NCBI GenBank assembly: GCA_963826165.1
Contig: CAWGWC010000007.1
Coordinates: 620,001-684,000, forward strand
Length of the DNA stretch: 64,000 nt
Origin: JACVRW01 sp963826165
GTDB lineage: Bacteria; Actinomycetota; Thermoleophilia; Solirubrobacterales; Thermoleophilaceae
Direction of reading: 5' to 3'
In this document: one piece after another, positions 49,332 to 57,658 of the stretch
Numbering within the stretch: the stretch's first letter is position 1
Layout of the letters: each line of letters opens with the position of its first letter
Made by a program: the position numbers and the translations under genes
Notes under the pieces: generated by a model
What the model was told of the DNA's origin: nothing
Seen by the model: the letters and a program-made list of their open reading frames with translations, nothing else
The model's database searches: none

Positions 49332-49356
49332 GGCGACGCCCAGTACCCTGAGGGTT

Positions 49357-49833
49357 CTGGCCAGCAACGACCCCACCGACACGGGCGGCCTCTTCGTCGG
49401 GCGCCGTCCCGGCACCGCTCCGGTGCGCTTCCGCGACGACGTTGCCCCGGCCTCGGAGCAGCGCCGGCGCTTCGACGAGCTGCTGGCCGGGGGACTCTTG
49501 GCGGTGGAGGTCCTGCTCTGTCTGTCGCTCTTCGGCCCCCAGCCGATCGCGTGGCTCTGGATCGGCTCGCAGGTCGACTATCTCACCGGCTACGTGACGG
49601 CCGGGATAGCCACGATCATGCTCGGCTGCCTCGCGTCGCTGATGCTCACCATGGCGGCGGCCAAGCGGGTCGACCACGCCTGGAAGCTCGTTCGGCGTGC
49701 GGCGGGCCACCGTCAGGAGCGAGGCGCGCTCGAGCGCATCTTCGCGGTGTGCGTCGGCGTGGCGCTGGTGGTGTTCGCGATCTGGTTCCTGCTGATCCAG
49801 GGTCCCAGTCCGAGCCTCGCCCCGACCGACTGA
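49357..49833 (+). CDS. Small membrane protein, unknown function
   Basis: A 158-residue protein if started at CTG 49357, or 136 from GTG 49423. The upstream segment (ASNDPTDTGGLFVGRRPGTA) reads as a real N-terminus, which favours the non-standard start. Three or four membrane segments follow (LLAGGLLAVEVLLCLSLFG, DYLTGYVTAGIATIMLGCLA, IFAVCVGVALVVFAIWFLLI). Charged loops lie between them. There is no known domain. It precedes the HisC-like gene by 9 bases. Confidence 0.65.
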   Translation: MASNDPTDTGGLFVGRRPGTAPVRFRDDVAPASEQRRRFDELLAGGLLAVEVLLCLSLFGPQPIAWLWIGSQVDYLTGYVTAGIATIMLGCLASLMLTMAAAKRVDHAWKLVRRAAGHRQERGALERIFAVCVGVALVVFAIWFLLIQGPSPSLAPTD

Positions 49834-49842
49834 CCCGCCCGC

Positions 49843-50931
49843 ATGGGCTTTCGCGACTACTACCGGCAGTTCGAGGACCTCGACCCCGACGAGCTCAACC
49901 GAGCGCTGCGGGCACGGCGCCACGAGGAGCGCCGCCGGGCGCTCGAGCGGATTCCCGACCTCGACCTGTCGGGGACCGAATGGCCGGACCTGCCCGATTC
50001 GGAGATCGTGAACGCCGCGATCGCGCGTGCCCGGGGGCGGGTCAACGGGTATCCGGACCGCCATGCTTCGGGCGTTCGCCGGCTGCTGGCCGAGCGGCAC
50101 GAGGTGGCGCCCGAGCAGATCGTTCTCGGCAACGGCGCAGCCGAGCTGCTCCAGTCGGCGGCGATGGCGCTGCTCGCCCGCGGAGACGAGCTGCTCATGC
50201 CCTGGCCGTCGTACCCGCTCTACCCGCTGATGGCGGCCCACGCGTACGCCCAGCCCGTGGCCGTGGATCCGGCCGCCCTGCTCGACTCGGTCACGCCCCG
50301 CACGCGCGCGCTGGTGATCTGCAACCCCAACGACCCGACCGGAGAGCACCTCACCAGCAACGAGCTCGGGAACCTGATGACGGCGCTGCCCGAAGAGGTC
50401 CACGTGCTGCTGGACGAGGCGCTCGTGCACTTCCAGGACGCCGAGCCGCTCGACGCCTGCCTGCGCTTGGTGGACGCGTTTCCCCGGCTGCTGGTGGTGC
50501 GGACCTTCTCGAAGATCTACGGCCTGTCCGGCCTGCGCGCCGGCTACGCGATCTCGTCCGACGCCAAGCTGCTGGCCGCGATCGCACCCGTGCTCGGGGT
50601 CAACGCCCTCAGCCAGGCCGCCGTGGAGTACGCGCTGCGAAGCGGCGACGCCGAGATCGAGCGCCGCCGCGGGGCCGTTTCACGCGAGCGCGAGCGGCTG
50701 CTCACCGGGCTGCGTGAGCTCGGCCTCGACGCCGGCCCGTCACAGGGGAACTTCGCCTGGTTGGCCAAGGCCGGGATGAGCGGCGCGCTCCTTGCTGCGC
50801 GGCTGCGCGACCAGGGAGTGATCGTGGCGTTGGGAGGCCCGCTGGGGGCCGACGACCACGTGCGCGCGACCGTGCGCGACGCGGCCGCCACCGAGCGCCT
50901 GCTGCGCGCGCTCGGCACGGCCGTGAGCTAG
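49843..50931 (+). CDS. Histidinol-phosphate aminotransferase-like enzyme
   Basis: A 362-residue fold-type I PLP aminotransferase. Family motifs: LGNGAAELLQSAAMALLARG, WPSYPLYPLMA, ICNPNDPTGEHLT, LDEALVHFQ and the PLP Lys in TFSKIYGLSGLRAGY (about 227). HisC-like proteins far from other his genes may act on other amino acids. It ends in a 4-base overlap with the convergent YCII gene. Confidence 0.88.
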   Translation: MGFRDYYRQFEDLDPDELNRALRARRHEERRRALERIPDLDLSGTEWPDLPDSEIVNAAIARARGRVNGYPDRHASGVRRLLAERHEVAPEQIVLGNGAAELLQSAAMALLARGDELLMPWPSYPLYPLMAAHAYAQPVAVDPAALLDSVTPRTRALVICNPNDPTGEHLTSNELGNLMTALPEEVHVLLDEALVHFQDAEPLDACLRLVDAFPRLLVVRTFSKIYGLSGLRAGYAISSDAKLLAAIAPVLGVNALSQAAVEYALRSGDAEIERRRGAVSRERERLLTGLRELGLDAGPSQGNFAWLAKAGMSGALLAARLRDQGVIVALGGPLGADDHVRATVRDAAATERLLRALGTAVS

Positions 50932-51188
50932 GCGTCCCAGTCGCGGATCTCCCAGCCGGAGACGACCCCGTTGAGGACGAAGGGATCGCCGGCCACGAAT
51001 TCCTCCGCGGCCTCCCTGCTCGAGAAGATCGACATCGACCCCTGCTCCTGCGGGTCCCCGAACGGGCCCACCATGAGGAGGTCCCCCCGGGCCTGGAACT
51101 CCCCCAGGCGAGCGGCATGAGACTCGTAGTGAATGGGCGCCTTGGTGAGCACGTCCTCGGCCGATTCGTAGAAGAGCACGTACTTCAT
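50928..51188 (-). CDS. YCII family protein
   Basis: An 86-residue protein (KYVLFYESAEDVLTKAPIHY, HAARLGEFQARGDLLMVGPF, FVAGDPFVLNGVVSGWEIRD) with the small alpha-beta YCII fold of ferredoxin-like type and the conserved H/D pair. It follows the SRPBCC gene with a 4-base ATGA overlap. This operon order with an ArsR regulator is common in actinobacteria. The role is unknown, probably a small-molecule transformation. Confidence 0.88.
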   Translation of the reverse strand: MKYVLFYESAEDVLTKAPIHYESHAARLGEFQARGDLLMVGPFGDPQEQGSMSIFSSREAAEEFVAGDPFVLNGVVSGWEIRDWDA

Positions 51189-51664
51189 CGCCGGTCCCCC
51201 TGGGTGGTGGAGGCCGCGTGCTCGGCCAGCCAGCCCAGGATCTCTCGCCAGCCGGCCTCGTAGCCGCCGCTGGTGGCCGCGGCCTCGTCGCCGAGCGGCT
51301 CGAAGCCCGAATGCGAGAGCCGCACGCGCGTGCCCTCCGGAACCGGCTCGAAGGTCAGCTCGAGCTCCGTCTCCAGGTCGTCGGGCCAGCCGACCTGGGT
51401 CCAGGTGAGGGCGAGCAGCCCGGGCGGCTCCCAGCGCGTCACCCGCCCGACCTCCATTCCCTCGCCGCTGTCCGGGTCGTACACCTCGATCCAGCGCCCG
51501 CCGACGCCCGGCTCGATCTTCAGGTACAGCCCGCGCTCGGGGTCGTTCCAGTAGCGCGTGTGAGTCCGCCACCAGAGCGAGATCTCGTCGGTGAAGAGGT
51601 GAAAGGTGTCCTCCGGCGCGGCGTCGACCACGACCTCCGCCCTGGCTATGACCGGCACGGTCAC
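51185..51664 (-). CDS. SRPBCC (AHSA1-type) protein
   Basis: A 159-residue START-like barrel (IARAEVVVDAAPEDTFHLFT, GGRWIEVYDPDSGEGMEVGR, LETELELTFEPVPEGTRVRL, ILGWLAEHAAS). Such proteins bind hydrophobic ligands or act with ArsR-type regulators. GTG at 51664 overlaps the ArsR stop as GTGA. It is the middle gene of the ArsR-SRPBCC-YCII operon. Confidence 0.9.
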   Translation of the reverse strand: MTVPVIARAEVVVDAAPEDTFHLFTDEISLWWRTHTRYWNDPERGLYLKIEPGVGGRWIEVYDPDSGEGMEVGRVTRWEPPGLLALTWTQVGWPDDLETELELTFEPVPEGTRVRLSHSGFEPLGDEAAATSGGYEAGWREILGWLAEHAASTTQGDRR

Positions 51665-52025
51665 CGTGTGTCTCCTTTCGTGGCCGCAGCGCGCAGCGCG
51701 ACGTGGTCCTTGAACGACTCGAGCTGGGACTGCCAGCCTCCCGTGAGCCCGTCGAGCCAGCGCGCCAGCTCGCCGAGGGGCTGCGGACGCAACGCGTACA
51801 GCCGCACCCGCCCGTCCTCGGGAGGGCGGCTCTCCTCCACCAGCCCGGCCTCGCGCAGAACGCGCAGGTGGCGGCTGACCGCCGGCCCGGCGATGGAGAA
51901 CTCGCGGTGAAGCTCGGACGCGGTGCGCGGGCCCTCGGACAGCAGGCGACGATGCGGCGACGGGTGGGATCGGAGAGGGCGCTGAGCGCGATCCCAGACT
52001 GCTTATCAGTCGCGGTACTTATCAC
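51661..52025 (-). CDS. ArsR family regulator, frameshifted
   Basis: The first frame reads VISTATDKQSGIALSALSDP then TRRRIVAC. The next frame continues LLSEGPRTASELHREFSIAG, PAVSRHLRVLREAGLVEESR and ends ALRAATKGDTR. Joined, they give a normal 121-residue ArsR winged helix; the total span is one base short, so one base is missing near 51946. The recognition helix is intact. Either a sequencing deletion or a recent pseudogene. GTG start at 52025, inside a TATCA/TGATA dyad. Confidence 0.75.
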
Positions 52026-52033
52026 TCTTGATA
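52002..52033. promoter_or_regulatory. Repeated TGATAAG boxes and TATCA/TGATA dyad at the arsR start
   Basis: CTTATCA occurs at 52002-52008 and 52018-52024 (plus strand). TATCA-CTCT-TGATA spans 52020-52033 and covers the GTG start. ArsR proteins bind similar short dyads at their own promoters, so autoregulation is likely. Confidence 0.45.
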
Positions 52034-52078
52034 GACACTACCACCGAACTACGGCTGGGGAAGGGGAAGGGAGAACAA

Positions 52079-52180
52079 GAACCTCCCGCTCGTCGCGTGC
52101 TCGGGCTTCTCCGGGAGGTTCTGCTTCTCTGGCAGGCACAACCTCCCGTCCTTCGTTGGACGAGCGCCGAGCGTGAGTTT
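52079..52180 (+). repeat. Copy B of a 102-bp dispersed element
   Basis: It starts GAACCTCCCG and ends GCGTGAGTTT, matching copy A (16333-16434, opposite strand) at 73 of 102 positions without a gap. AGAACCTCCCG (52078-52088) is an exact 11-bp inverted match of CGGGAGGTTCT (52112-52122), and AACCTCCCG recurs at 52140-52148. The middle strand can pair with either neighbour, a switch-like arrangement. It lies between the arsR start and the patatin stop. Confidence 0.8.
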
Positions 52181-52196
52181 GTCGCCGGCTCCCACA

Positions 52197-52227
52197 CCTT
52201 CACTGCTCAACCGGACCACGCCAAGCC
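52197..52227. repeat. 31-bp module shared with 25484-25514
   Basis: CCTTC, then a run containing AACCGGACCAC, aligns without a gap to the bioA/rubredoxin spacer at about 22 of 31 bases. It follows repeat copy B by 16 bases and precedes the patatin stop by 32. Confidence 0.4.
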
Positions 52228-52259
52228 TGCGGCGCAGGCCCGAGCGGAGCGCCGGCCGC

Positions 52260-53528
52260 CTAGGCCTGGTCGGTCTGCCGCAGCAGCGCACCCGTTGTCT
52301 GCTCGAGGATCCGCCGCCAGCCGGCCGAGCGCTCCCGCTCCTTCGCGAACTTCTTGACCACCTTGCGGACCCGGGTGGCGGAGATCTCGATCCCGTGCTT
52401 GGCGCACACCGCCTTGATGTCGTCGTAGTCCGAGGCCAGGCGCAGCGTGACCGACTCGAAGCCGTGACGGGCGATCTCCACGCGGCGGGTGAAGTTCAGG
52501 ATGTTGGTCTCGAACATCAGCTCGTCGTTGGTGTCGGGCTCGATGAGGATGATGTCCACGCCGGGGTAGCGCTCCTTCCAGCGCGCCACCGCCTCGTGGA
52601 GGCGCTGGTGGGCGATCAGCTTGAACGCCTGGTAGCCGATCTGGGGAAAGCCCATGTCCCGAACCCGGCGCACCCGGCTGCCCAGCATGGTGGGGATGAC
52701 CTTCTGGAAGTCGTTCACGTACGGAACCAGCGGGTTGACCACGATCACGAACTTGGCTCCGGCCTCGACCGCCACGTCCACGTTCGTGGTGGAGCGCAGA
52801 CCGCCGTCCACGAGGTGGCGGCCCTTGATCTCCACCGGCTTGTAGACCATCGGCAGGGCGGTGGAGGCCGCCACGGCGCGGGCGATCGGCACGTCGTCCC
52901 AGTCCGGCCCGCCGAGCACGATCCGCTCGCATGTGTCGAGATCGGTGGCCGGCAGGAACAGATCGTTGTCGAGCAGGCGAAAGTCGTTGACCCGGTCGGG
53001 ATCGGAGAGCACCGCCTCGAGGTAGTCCTGGATGCCGCTGCCGTCGTAGAGCCCGGAGGGCATCGACTCCGCGATCCCAACGGCCAGGTCGATCAGCGAG
53101 GTGCTGCTCAGGTGGGTCACGAAGTTCCGCGCCAGGCCGAGCATCCTGAGCGGGAGGAGAGCCGTGCTCTGAGCGAACTCGAGCGCGTTGGGGCGCATCA
53201 GCGTGCCCCGGTCGACGTCGTGGAAGGGCGTCGGCACCTGCTGGTTGACCACCCGCATCATCTCTTCCGGGGTGACCCCGTTGGCCGCCAGGGAGGCCAC
53301 GAAGGAGCCCGCGCTGGTGCCGACGTAGACGTCGAACTGGTTGACCGTGCGGTTGACCGCCAGGAGATCGAGGGCCCGCAGGGCGCCGATCTCGTACACG
53401 CCGCCGGTGAAGCCGCCACCCCCCAGAACCAGCGCCGTGCGCGAACGCCGGGGCCGCCGCGAGCGCGGCTTCGGTCCGCCCTGCTTGCTCTTCGCGGCAG
53501 GCTTTTGGAGCTTGACGACTTCGCCCAT
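52260..53528 (-). CDS. Patatin-like phospholipase
   Basis: A 422-residue protein with a Ser-Asp dyad lipase domain: the oxyanion motif GGGGFTGGVYEIGAL near residue 36, the nucleophile GTSAGSF (about 70-76) and the Asp in DGGLRSTTNVDVA (near 220). A basic N-terminal 30 residues (KPAAKSKQGGPKPRSRRPRR) may contact nucleic acid or membranes. The C-terminal 150 residues are not recognised. ATG at 53528; upstream in-frame sequence to 53726 is a shadow. Confidence 0.88.
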   Translation of the reverse strand: MGEVVKLQKPAAKSKQGGPKPRSRRPRRSRTALVLGGGGFTGGVYEIGALRALDLLAVNRTVNQFDVYVGTSAGSFVASLAANGVTPEEMMRVVNQQVPTPFHDVDRGTLMRPNALEFAQSTALLPLRMLGLARNFVTHLSSTSLIDLAVGIAESMPSGLYDGSGIQDYLEAVLSDPDRVNDFRLLDNDLFLPATDLDTCERIVLGGPDWDDVPIARAVAASTALPMVYKPVEIKGRHLVDGGLRSTTNVDVAVEAGAKFVIVVNPLVPYVNDFQKVIPTMLGSRVRRVRDMGFPQIGYQAFKLIAHQRLHEAVARWKERYPGVDIILIEPDTNDELMFETNILNFTRRVEIARHGFESVTLRLASDYDDIKAVCAKHGIEISATRVRKVVKKFAKERERSAGWRRILEQTTGALLRQTDQA

Positions 53529-53597
53529 GGGACTCTCAAGTATGGCCGAGGCGGTGGCGGACCGCTCCGGAAGGGGCGCTAGCGTGTTCCGGGCTCC

Positions 53598-54833
53598 ATG
53601 CGCCGAATCGCCCTTCTCAGCGCCCTCGTGCTCGCCCTGGCGCCCGCCTCCGCGGCCGCCGACGAGGCCCTGGTCAAGCGCCTGACCCGCTACATCGGCG
53701 CTGCCGGGTCCAGCTCCGGCGCCCATGTGGTGAACGTCAGCAGCGGCGAGACCCTGTTCAGCTGGAATCAGAACCGCGCCCGCATCCTCGCCTCCAACAC
53801 CAAGCTGTTCACCACCGCCGCGGCCCTGGCTCGCTTCGGGTCGGAGGGCACGCTCGGAACGGAGGTCCTGAGCGCGGGCACGCTCGGCGAGGACGGCGTG
53901 TTCAGCGGCAGTCTCTACCTCCGCGGCGGCGGCGATCCCACCTTCGGCACCAGGAGCTTCGCCAGGCGCAGCTACGGCGGCGGGGCGAGCGTGGAACGGC
54001 TGGCCACGCTGATCGAGCAGGCCGGTATCGAGCGAGTCAGCGGACGCATCTACGGCGACGAGTCTCAGTTCGACTCCTTGCGCGGCGGGCCGGAATCGCG
54101 CTTCGGGACCTCGATCTGGGTGGGCCCGCTCAGCGCCCTGTCCTTCAACCGCGGTCTCGGCAACCCCGGCGGCAGCTCGTTCCAGGTCAATCCGCCCGCC
54201 TTCGCCGCCCTACAGCTGGACGCGGCGCTGGAGCGCCGCGGGATCAAGGTGAGGCTCCGGCCCCGTGCCGGCACGGCGCCGGCGGAGGGCGAGGTGCTGG
54301 CCAGCGTGGACTCTCCGCCGATGGAGCGCCTGATCGAGCTGACCAACAAGCCGTCGGACAACTTCTTCGCCGAGATGCTGCTGAAGGACCTGGCTCTCCA
54401 GGCCGGCGGCAAGGGCACCACCCGAGCCGGCGCCAGGCTCGCCGCCGGCTACGCCCGCCGGCTCGGCTCGCGGGCTCGGCTGGTGGACGGCTCCGGCCTG
54501 TCGCGCGGCAACCGCGCCTCGCCGCGCGAGGTGGTGGACCTGCTGACCGCGATGGACGAGCTCGACGACCAGGAGTTCGGCGAGCAGTACATCGACTCGC
54601 TCGCCGTGGCCGGCCGCGACGGCACGCTGGCCGGCCGCATGCGGCGAGGCGTCGCGCGCTATCGCTGCACGGGCAAGACGGGCACGCTCTCGAACGTCAG
54701 CGCGCTCTCGGGCTACTGCGAGATCCGCTCGGGTGACCTGATCGCCTTCTCGATCCTGATGAACAACGTCTATCCGGGCAGCGCCCGCGGCCTCCAGGAC
54801 GCGATGGTGCAGGCGATCGCCGCGGTCAGGTGA
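53598..54833 (+). CDS. dacB: D-alanyl-D-alanine carboxypeptidase/endopeptidase (PBP4, S13 family)
   Basis: A 411-residue exported enzyme that trims peptidoglycan peptides. Signal peptide RRIALLSALVLALAPASAAA. Catalytic SxxK is ASNTKLF (S66, K69), SxN is NKPSDNFFAE (about 252) and KTG is CTGKTGTLSN (about 358). It is slightly shorter than Gram-negative PBP4, with a reduced inserted domain. It converges with ligA with an 8-base overlap. Confidence 0.92.
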   Translation: MRRIALLSALVLALAPASAAADEALVKRLTRYIGAAGSSSGAHVVNVSSGETLFSWNQNRARILASNTKLFTTAAALARFGSEGTLGTEVLSAGTLGEDGVFSGSLYLRGGGDPTFGTRSFARRSYGGGASVERLATLIEQAGIERVSGRIYGDESQFDSLRGGPESRFGTSIWVGPLSALSFNRGLGNPGGSSFQVNPPAFAALQLDAALERRGIKVRLRPRAGTAPAEGEVLASVDSPPMERLIELTNKPSDNFFAEMLLKDLALQAGGKGTTRAGARLAAGYARRLGSRARLVDGSGLSRGNRASPREVVDLLTAMDELDDQEFGEQYIDSLAVAGRDGTLAGRMRRGVARYRCTGKTGTLSNVSALSGYCEIRSGDLIAFSILMNNVYPGSARGLQDAMVQAIAAVR

Positions 54834-56829
54834 GCTCGAGCAGCCGCTCCTCGTCGATGATCTCGGTCCCGAGATCCTTTGCCTTGGCGTACTTGCTGCC
54901 GGCGTCCTCGCCGGCGAGCAGGTAGTCGGTCTTCTTCGACACCGATCCCGTGACCTTGCCGCCGGCGCTCTCGATTCGCCGGGTGGCCTCCTCGCGGGAG
55001 AGACTGGGCAGCGTGCCGGTGATCACCAGCGTCTTGCCCACCAGCGGTCCCTCGGCGGGGGGAGCCGGCCCCTCCTCCTCGAGCCGGAGTCCGTGCCCTC
55101 GCAGCTTGGCCACGAGCTCGCGCACGCGGTCCTCGGCCAGCGTGTCGTGCACGGTGGCGGCGAGCACCGGCCCCATGCCCTCGACCTCGGTGAGCTGCTC
55201 CGGCGTCGCGTCGAGCAGAGCGTCCATCGAGCGCAGGTGGCGGGCCAGGTTGCGCGCGTTGACGTAGCCGATCCCGGGCAGCCCGAGCCCATACAGCACG
55301 CGCTCGAAGGGCTGCTCGCGCGAGGCGTCGATGGCGGCGACGAGGTTGCCGGCGGAGATCTCGGCGAAGCGGTCGAGCTGTGTCAGGCGCTCGACGGTGA
55401 GGTCGTAGATGTCGGCGAAGCTCTCGATCAGCCCCTCGTCGAGGAAGCGGCGCACGTTCTCCTCGCCCAGGCCATCGATGTCCATGGCCCCCACGAAGTG
55501 CTTGACCGCCTGGAACACCTGGCCGGGGCACGACGCGCGGTTGGGGCAGATGGTCCACACGCCGCCCTCGGGCTTGACCGTGGGCGTGTCACAGGCCGGG
55601 CACCGCTCCGGGGGCTCGGGCTGGGGGCTCCGGCGCTTTCGCCGCTGAGCCTTGGAGGTGGGTGACACGACCTGCGGGATCACGTCGCCCGCCCGCATCA
55701 CGATCACCTCGTCGCCCTTGCGCACGTCCTTTCGCTTGAGGTCCTCCTCGTTGTGCAGCGTGGCCATTCCCACGGTCACGCCGGACACCTGTACCGGCTC
55801 GAGCACGGCGAAGGGCACCATGTGACCTGTCCGGCCCACGTTCCAGGCCACGTCGCGCAGGGTGGTGGTGGCCGTGCTGGGAGCGAACTTCCAGGCGATC
55901 GCCCCTCGCGGCTCGCGGCCCACCACCCCGAGCTGGCGCTGCAGGTCGAGGTCGTCGACCTTGACCACCACGCCGTCGATCTCGAAGTCGAGCGTGTGGC
56001 GGCGCTCCTCCCAGCCCCGGCAGGCGCCCACCACCTCGTCGACCGTGTCGTGGACCTCCACCCCGTCGTTGACCCGGAAGCCGTGGTTGCGCAGCCACTC
56101 GAGCGAGTCGTGGTGCGACTCGAACTCGAGGCCGTCGAGGGCGCCGATCCCGTAGCACCACATCGACAGCGGCCGTGAGGCCGCGAGCTGGGGGTCGAGC
56201 TGGCGGATCGAGCCCGCCGCGGTGTTGCGTGGGTTGGCGTACGTGGGCTCGCCGTCAGCGGCTCGCTGCTCGTTGAGCTTGGCGAAGGCGGCCAGCGGCA
56301 GGTAGATCTCGCCCCGCACCTCGAGCAGCGGCGGCGCGCCCTCCACGCGCAGGGGGACCGCACCGATCGTGCGGAGATTCTGGGTCACGTCCTCCCCCAC
56401 CTCTCCGTTGCCTCGGGTGGCGCCGCGCACCAGCAGGCCGTCCTCGTAGACGAGCGAGATGGCCAGACCGTCGATCTTGGGCTCGGTGACGAAGCGCACC
56501 TCGCCCATCTCCACGCCCTGGCGGGCCAGGTAGCGCTCGCTGCGCACGACCCAGGCCGCCAGCTCGTCCTCGTTGCGCGCGTTGGCCAGCGAGAGCATCG
56601 GCTGGAGGTGCCGGATCTCGCGGAACTTGTCCAACGGGGCACCGCCCACCCGCTGTGTCGGCGAGTCGGGTGTGCGCAGCTCCTCGTGCTCGGCCTCCAG
56701 GTCGCGCAGCTCGTTGAGCAGCTTGTCGTACTCGACGTCCGTGATCTCGGGGTCGTCGAGGACGTAGTAGCGGTGGCCGTGGTACTCGAGCTGCTTGCGC
56801 AGCTCCGCTGCCCGTTTCTCTGCGCTCAC
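54826..56829 (-). CDS. ligA: NAD-dependent DNA ligase
   Basis: A 667-residue ligase with the full domain set: Ia (YYVLDDPEITDVEYDKLL), the adenylation Lys in EPKIDGLAIS (about 117), OB fold, a four-Cys zinc finger (CPACDTPTVKPEGGVWTICP and CPGQVF), HhH repeats (LPGIGYVNARNLARHL, VEGMGPVLAATV) and a C-terminal BRCT (GKTLVITGTLPSLSREEATR). GTG at 56829 overlaps the surE TGA as GTGA. It has normal length and appears intact. Confidence 0.95.
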   Translation of the reverse strand: MSAEKRAAELRKQLEYHGHRYYVLDDPEITDVEYDKLLNELRDLEAEHEELRTPDSPTQRVGGAPLDKFREIRHLQPMLSLANARNEDELAAWVVRSERYLARQGVEMGEVRFVTEPKIDGLAISLVYEDGLLVRGATRGNGEVGEDVTQNLRTIGAVPLRVEGAPPLLEVRGEIYLPLAAFAKLNEQRAADGEPTYANPRNTAAGSIRQLDPQLAASRPLSMWCYGIGALDGLEFESHHDSLEWLRNHGFRVNDGVEVHDTVDEVVGACRGWEERRHTLDFEIDGVVVKVDDLDLQRQLGVVGREPRGAIAWKFAPSTATTTLRDVAWNVGRTGHMVPFAVLEPVQVSGVTVGMATLHNEEDLKRKDVRKGDEVIVMRAGDVIPQVVSPTSKAQRRKRRSPQPEPPERCPACDTPTVKPEGGVWTICPNRASCPGQVFQAVKHFVGAMDIDGLGEENVRRFLDEGLIESFADIYDLTVERLTQLDRFAEISAGNLVAAIDASREQPFERVLYGLGLPGIGYVNARNLARHLRSMDALLDATPEQLTEVEGMGPVLAATVHDTLAEDRVRELVAKLRGHGLRLEEEGPAPPAEGPLVGKTLVITGTLPSLSREEATRRIESAGGKVTGSVSKKTDYLLAGEDAGSKYAKAKDLGTEIIDEERLLELT

Positions 56830-57645
56830 GCCCGCCGGGCGGCCGGGCGCAGCAGCCCTTCGAGGTCGAACCCGGCGAGCTGCTCGATGCCCGCCTGGTC
56901 GGTCAGGTCGAAGTGCAGCGGGGTGACCGCGATCAACCCCTCGGCGATCGCCGCGAAGTCCGTGCCCTCTTCGTCGTGGTAGCTCGGCATCTCGCTGTAG
57001 ATGCGATAGCGGCGCCGGCCGCCGTCCTCCTCGGTGAGCTCCATCTGGTCGCGATAGTCGCGCTTGCCCAGCCGGCACAGCGCACACGCCCTTGGGCCGG
57101 CCGGTCGGAGCGTTGACGTTGAGCAGAGTCCCGTCGGGAATCGGCACGCCCTCGAGCTGCTCGACCAGGCGGGCCACGAAGGCGGCCACGGGCTCGAAGT
57201 CCTCGCGCTGCCAGCGGGCACCGGCGCGGAAGTCCATCTCACCGTGGTCGGCCTGCTGTGAGACGGCCACGGCCGGAATACCCAGCACCACACCCTCCAG
57301 GGCCGCGGCCACCGTGCCCGAGTAGGTGATGTCGTCGCCGAGGTTGGCGCCGTGGTTGATGCCGGAGACGATCAGTTCGGGCACGAACTCGATCAGCCCG
57401 AGCGCGGCGAAGCGCACGCAGTCCACCGGGGTGCCGTCGGTGGCGAACCCGGTGGTGCCGTCGCCGAACTCCACCTCCTCGACCCACAGTGGATGGCGGA
57501 TCGTGATGCTGCGAGCGGTGGCGCTGCGGTTGGAGTCCGGCGCGATCACCGCGAGCTCCAGTCCCGGGACCTCGAGCAGGGCATCGCGCATGACGTTCAG
57601 CCCGGTGGCGGTGATGCCGTCGTCGTTTACGAGTAGGACTTTCAA
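56826..57645 (-). CDS. surE: 5'/3'-nucleotidase SurE, frameshifted
   Basis: The first frame gives LKVLLVNDDGITATGLNVMR, SNRSATARSITIRHPLWVEE and VSGINHGANLGDDITYSGTV to NVNAPTGRPKGV. The next frame then continues CRLGKRDYRDQMELTEEDGG to LLRPAARRA. Together this is a SurE of normal length (about 272). The span is one base too long, an extra base lying near 57083-57091. The metal site ND..S..N is intact. TTG start at 57645. It is probably a functional gene hit by an indel error, or a fresh pseudogene. The enzyme dephosphorylates nucleotides. Confidence 0.82.
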
Positions 57646-57658
57646 AGCGGCTTCGAGA

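Noticed and set aside
50928..52025. 365-codon frame joining ArsR start to YCII
   Set aside because: Only the two ends are family-like; the middle is an out-of-frame reading of ArsR and SRPBCC.
52049..52291. 80-codon minus-strand open frame in the arsR/patatin spacer
   Set aside because: Arg/Pro-rich composition, crosses repeat copy B and the patatin stop; treated as part of the repeat element.
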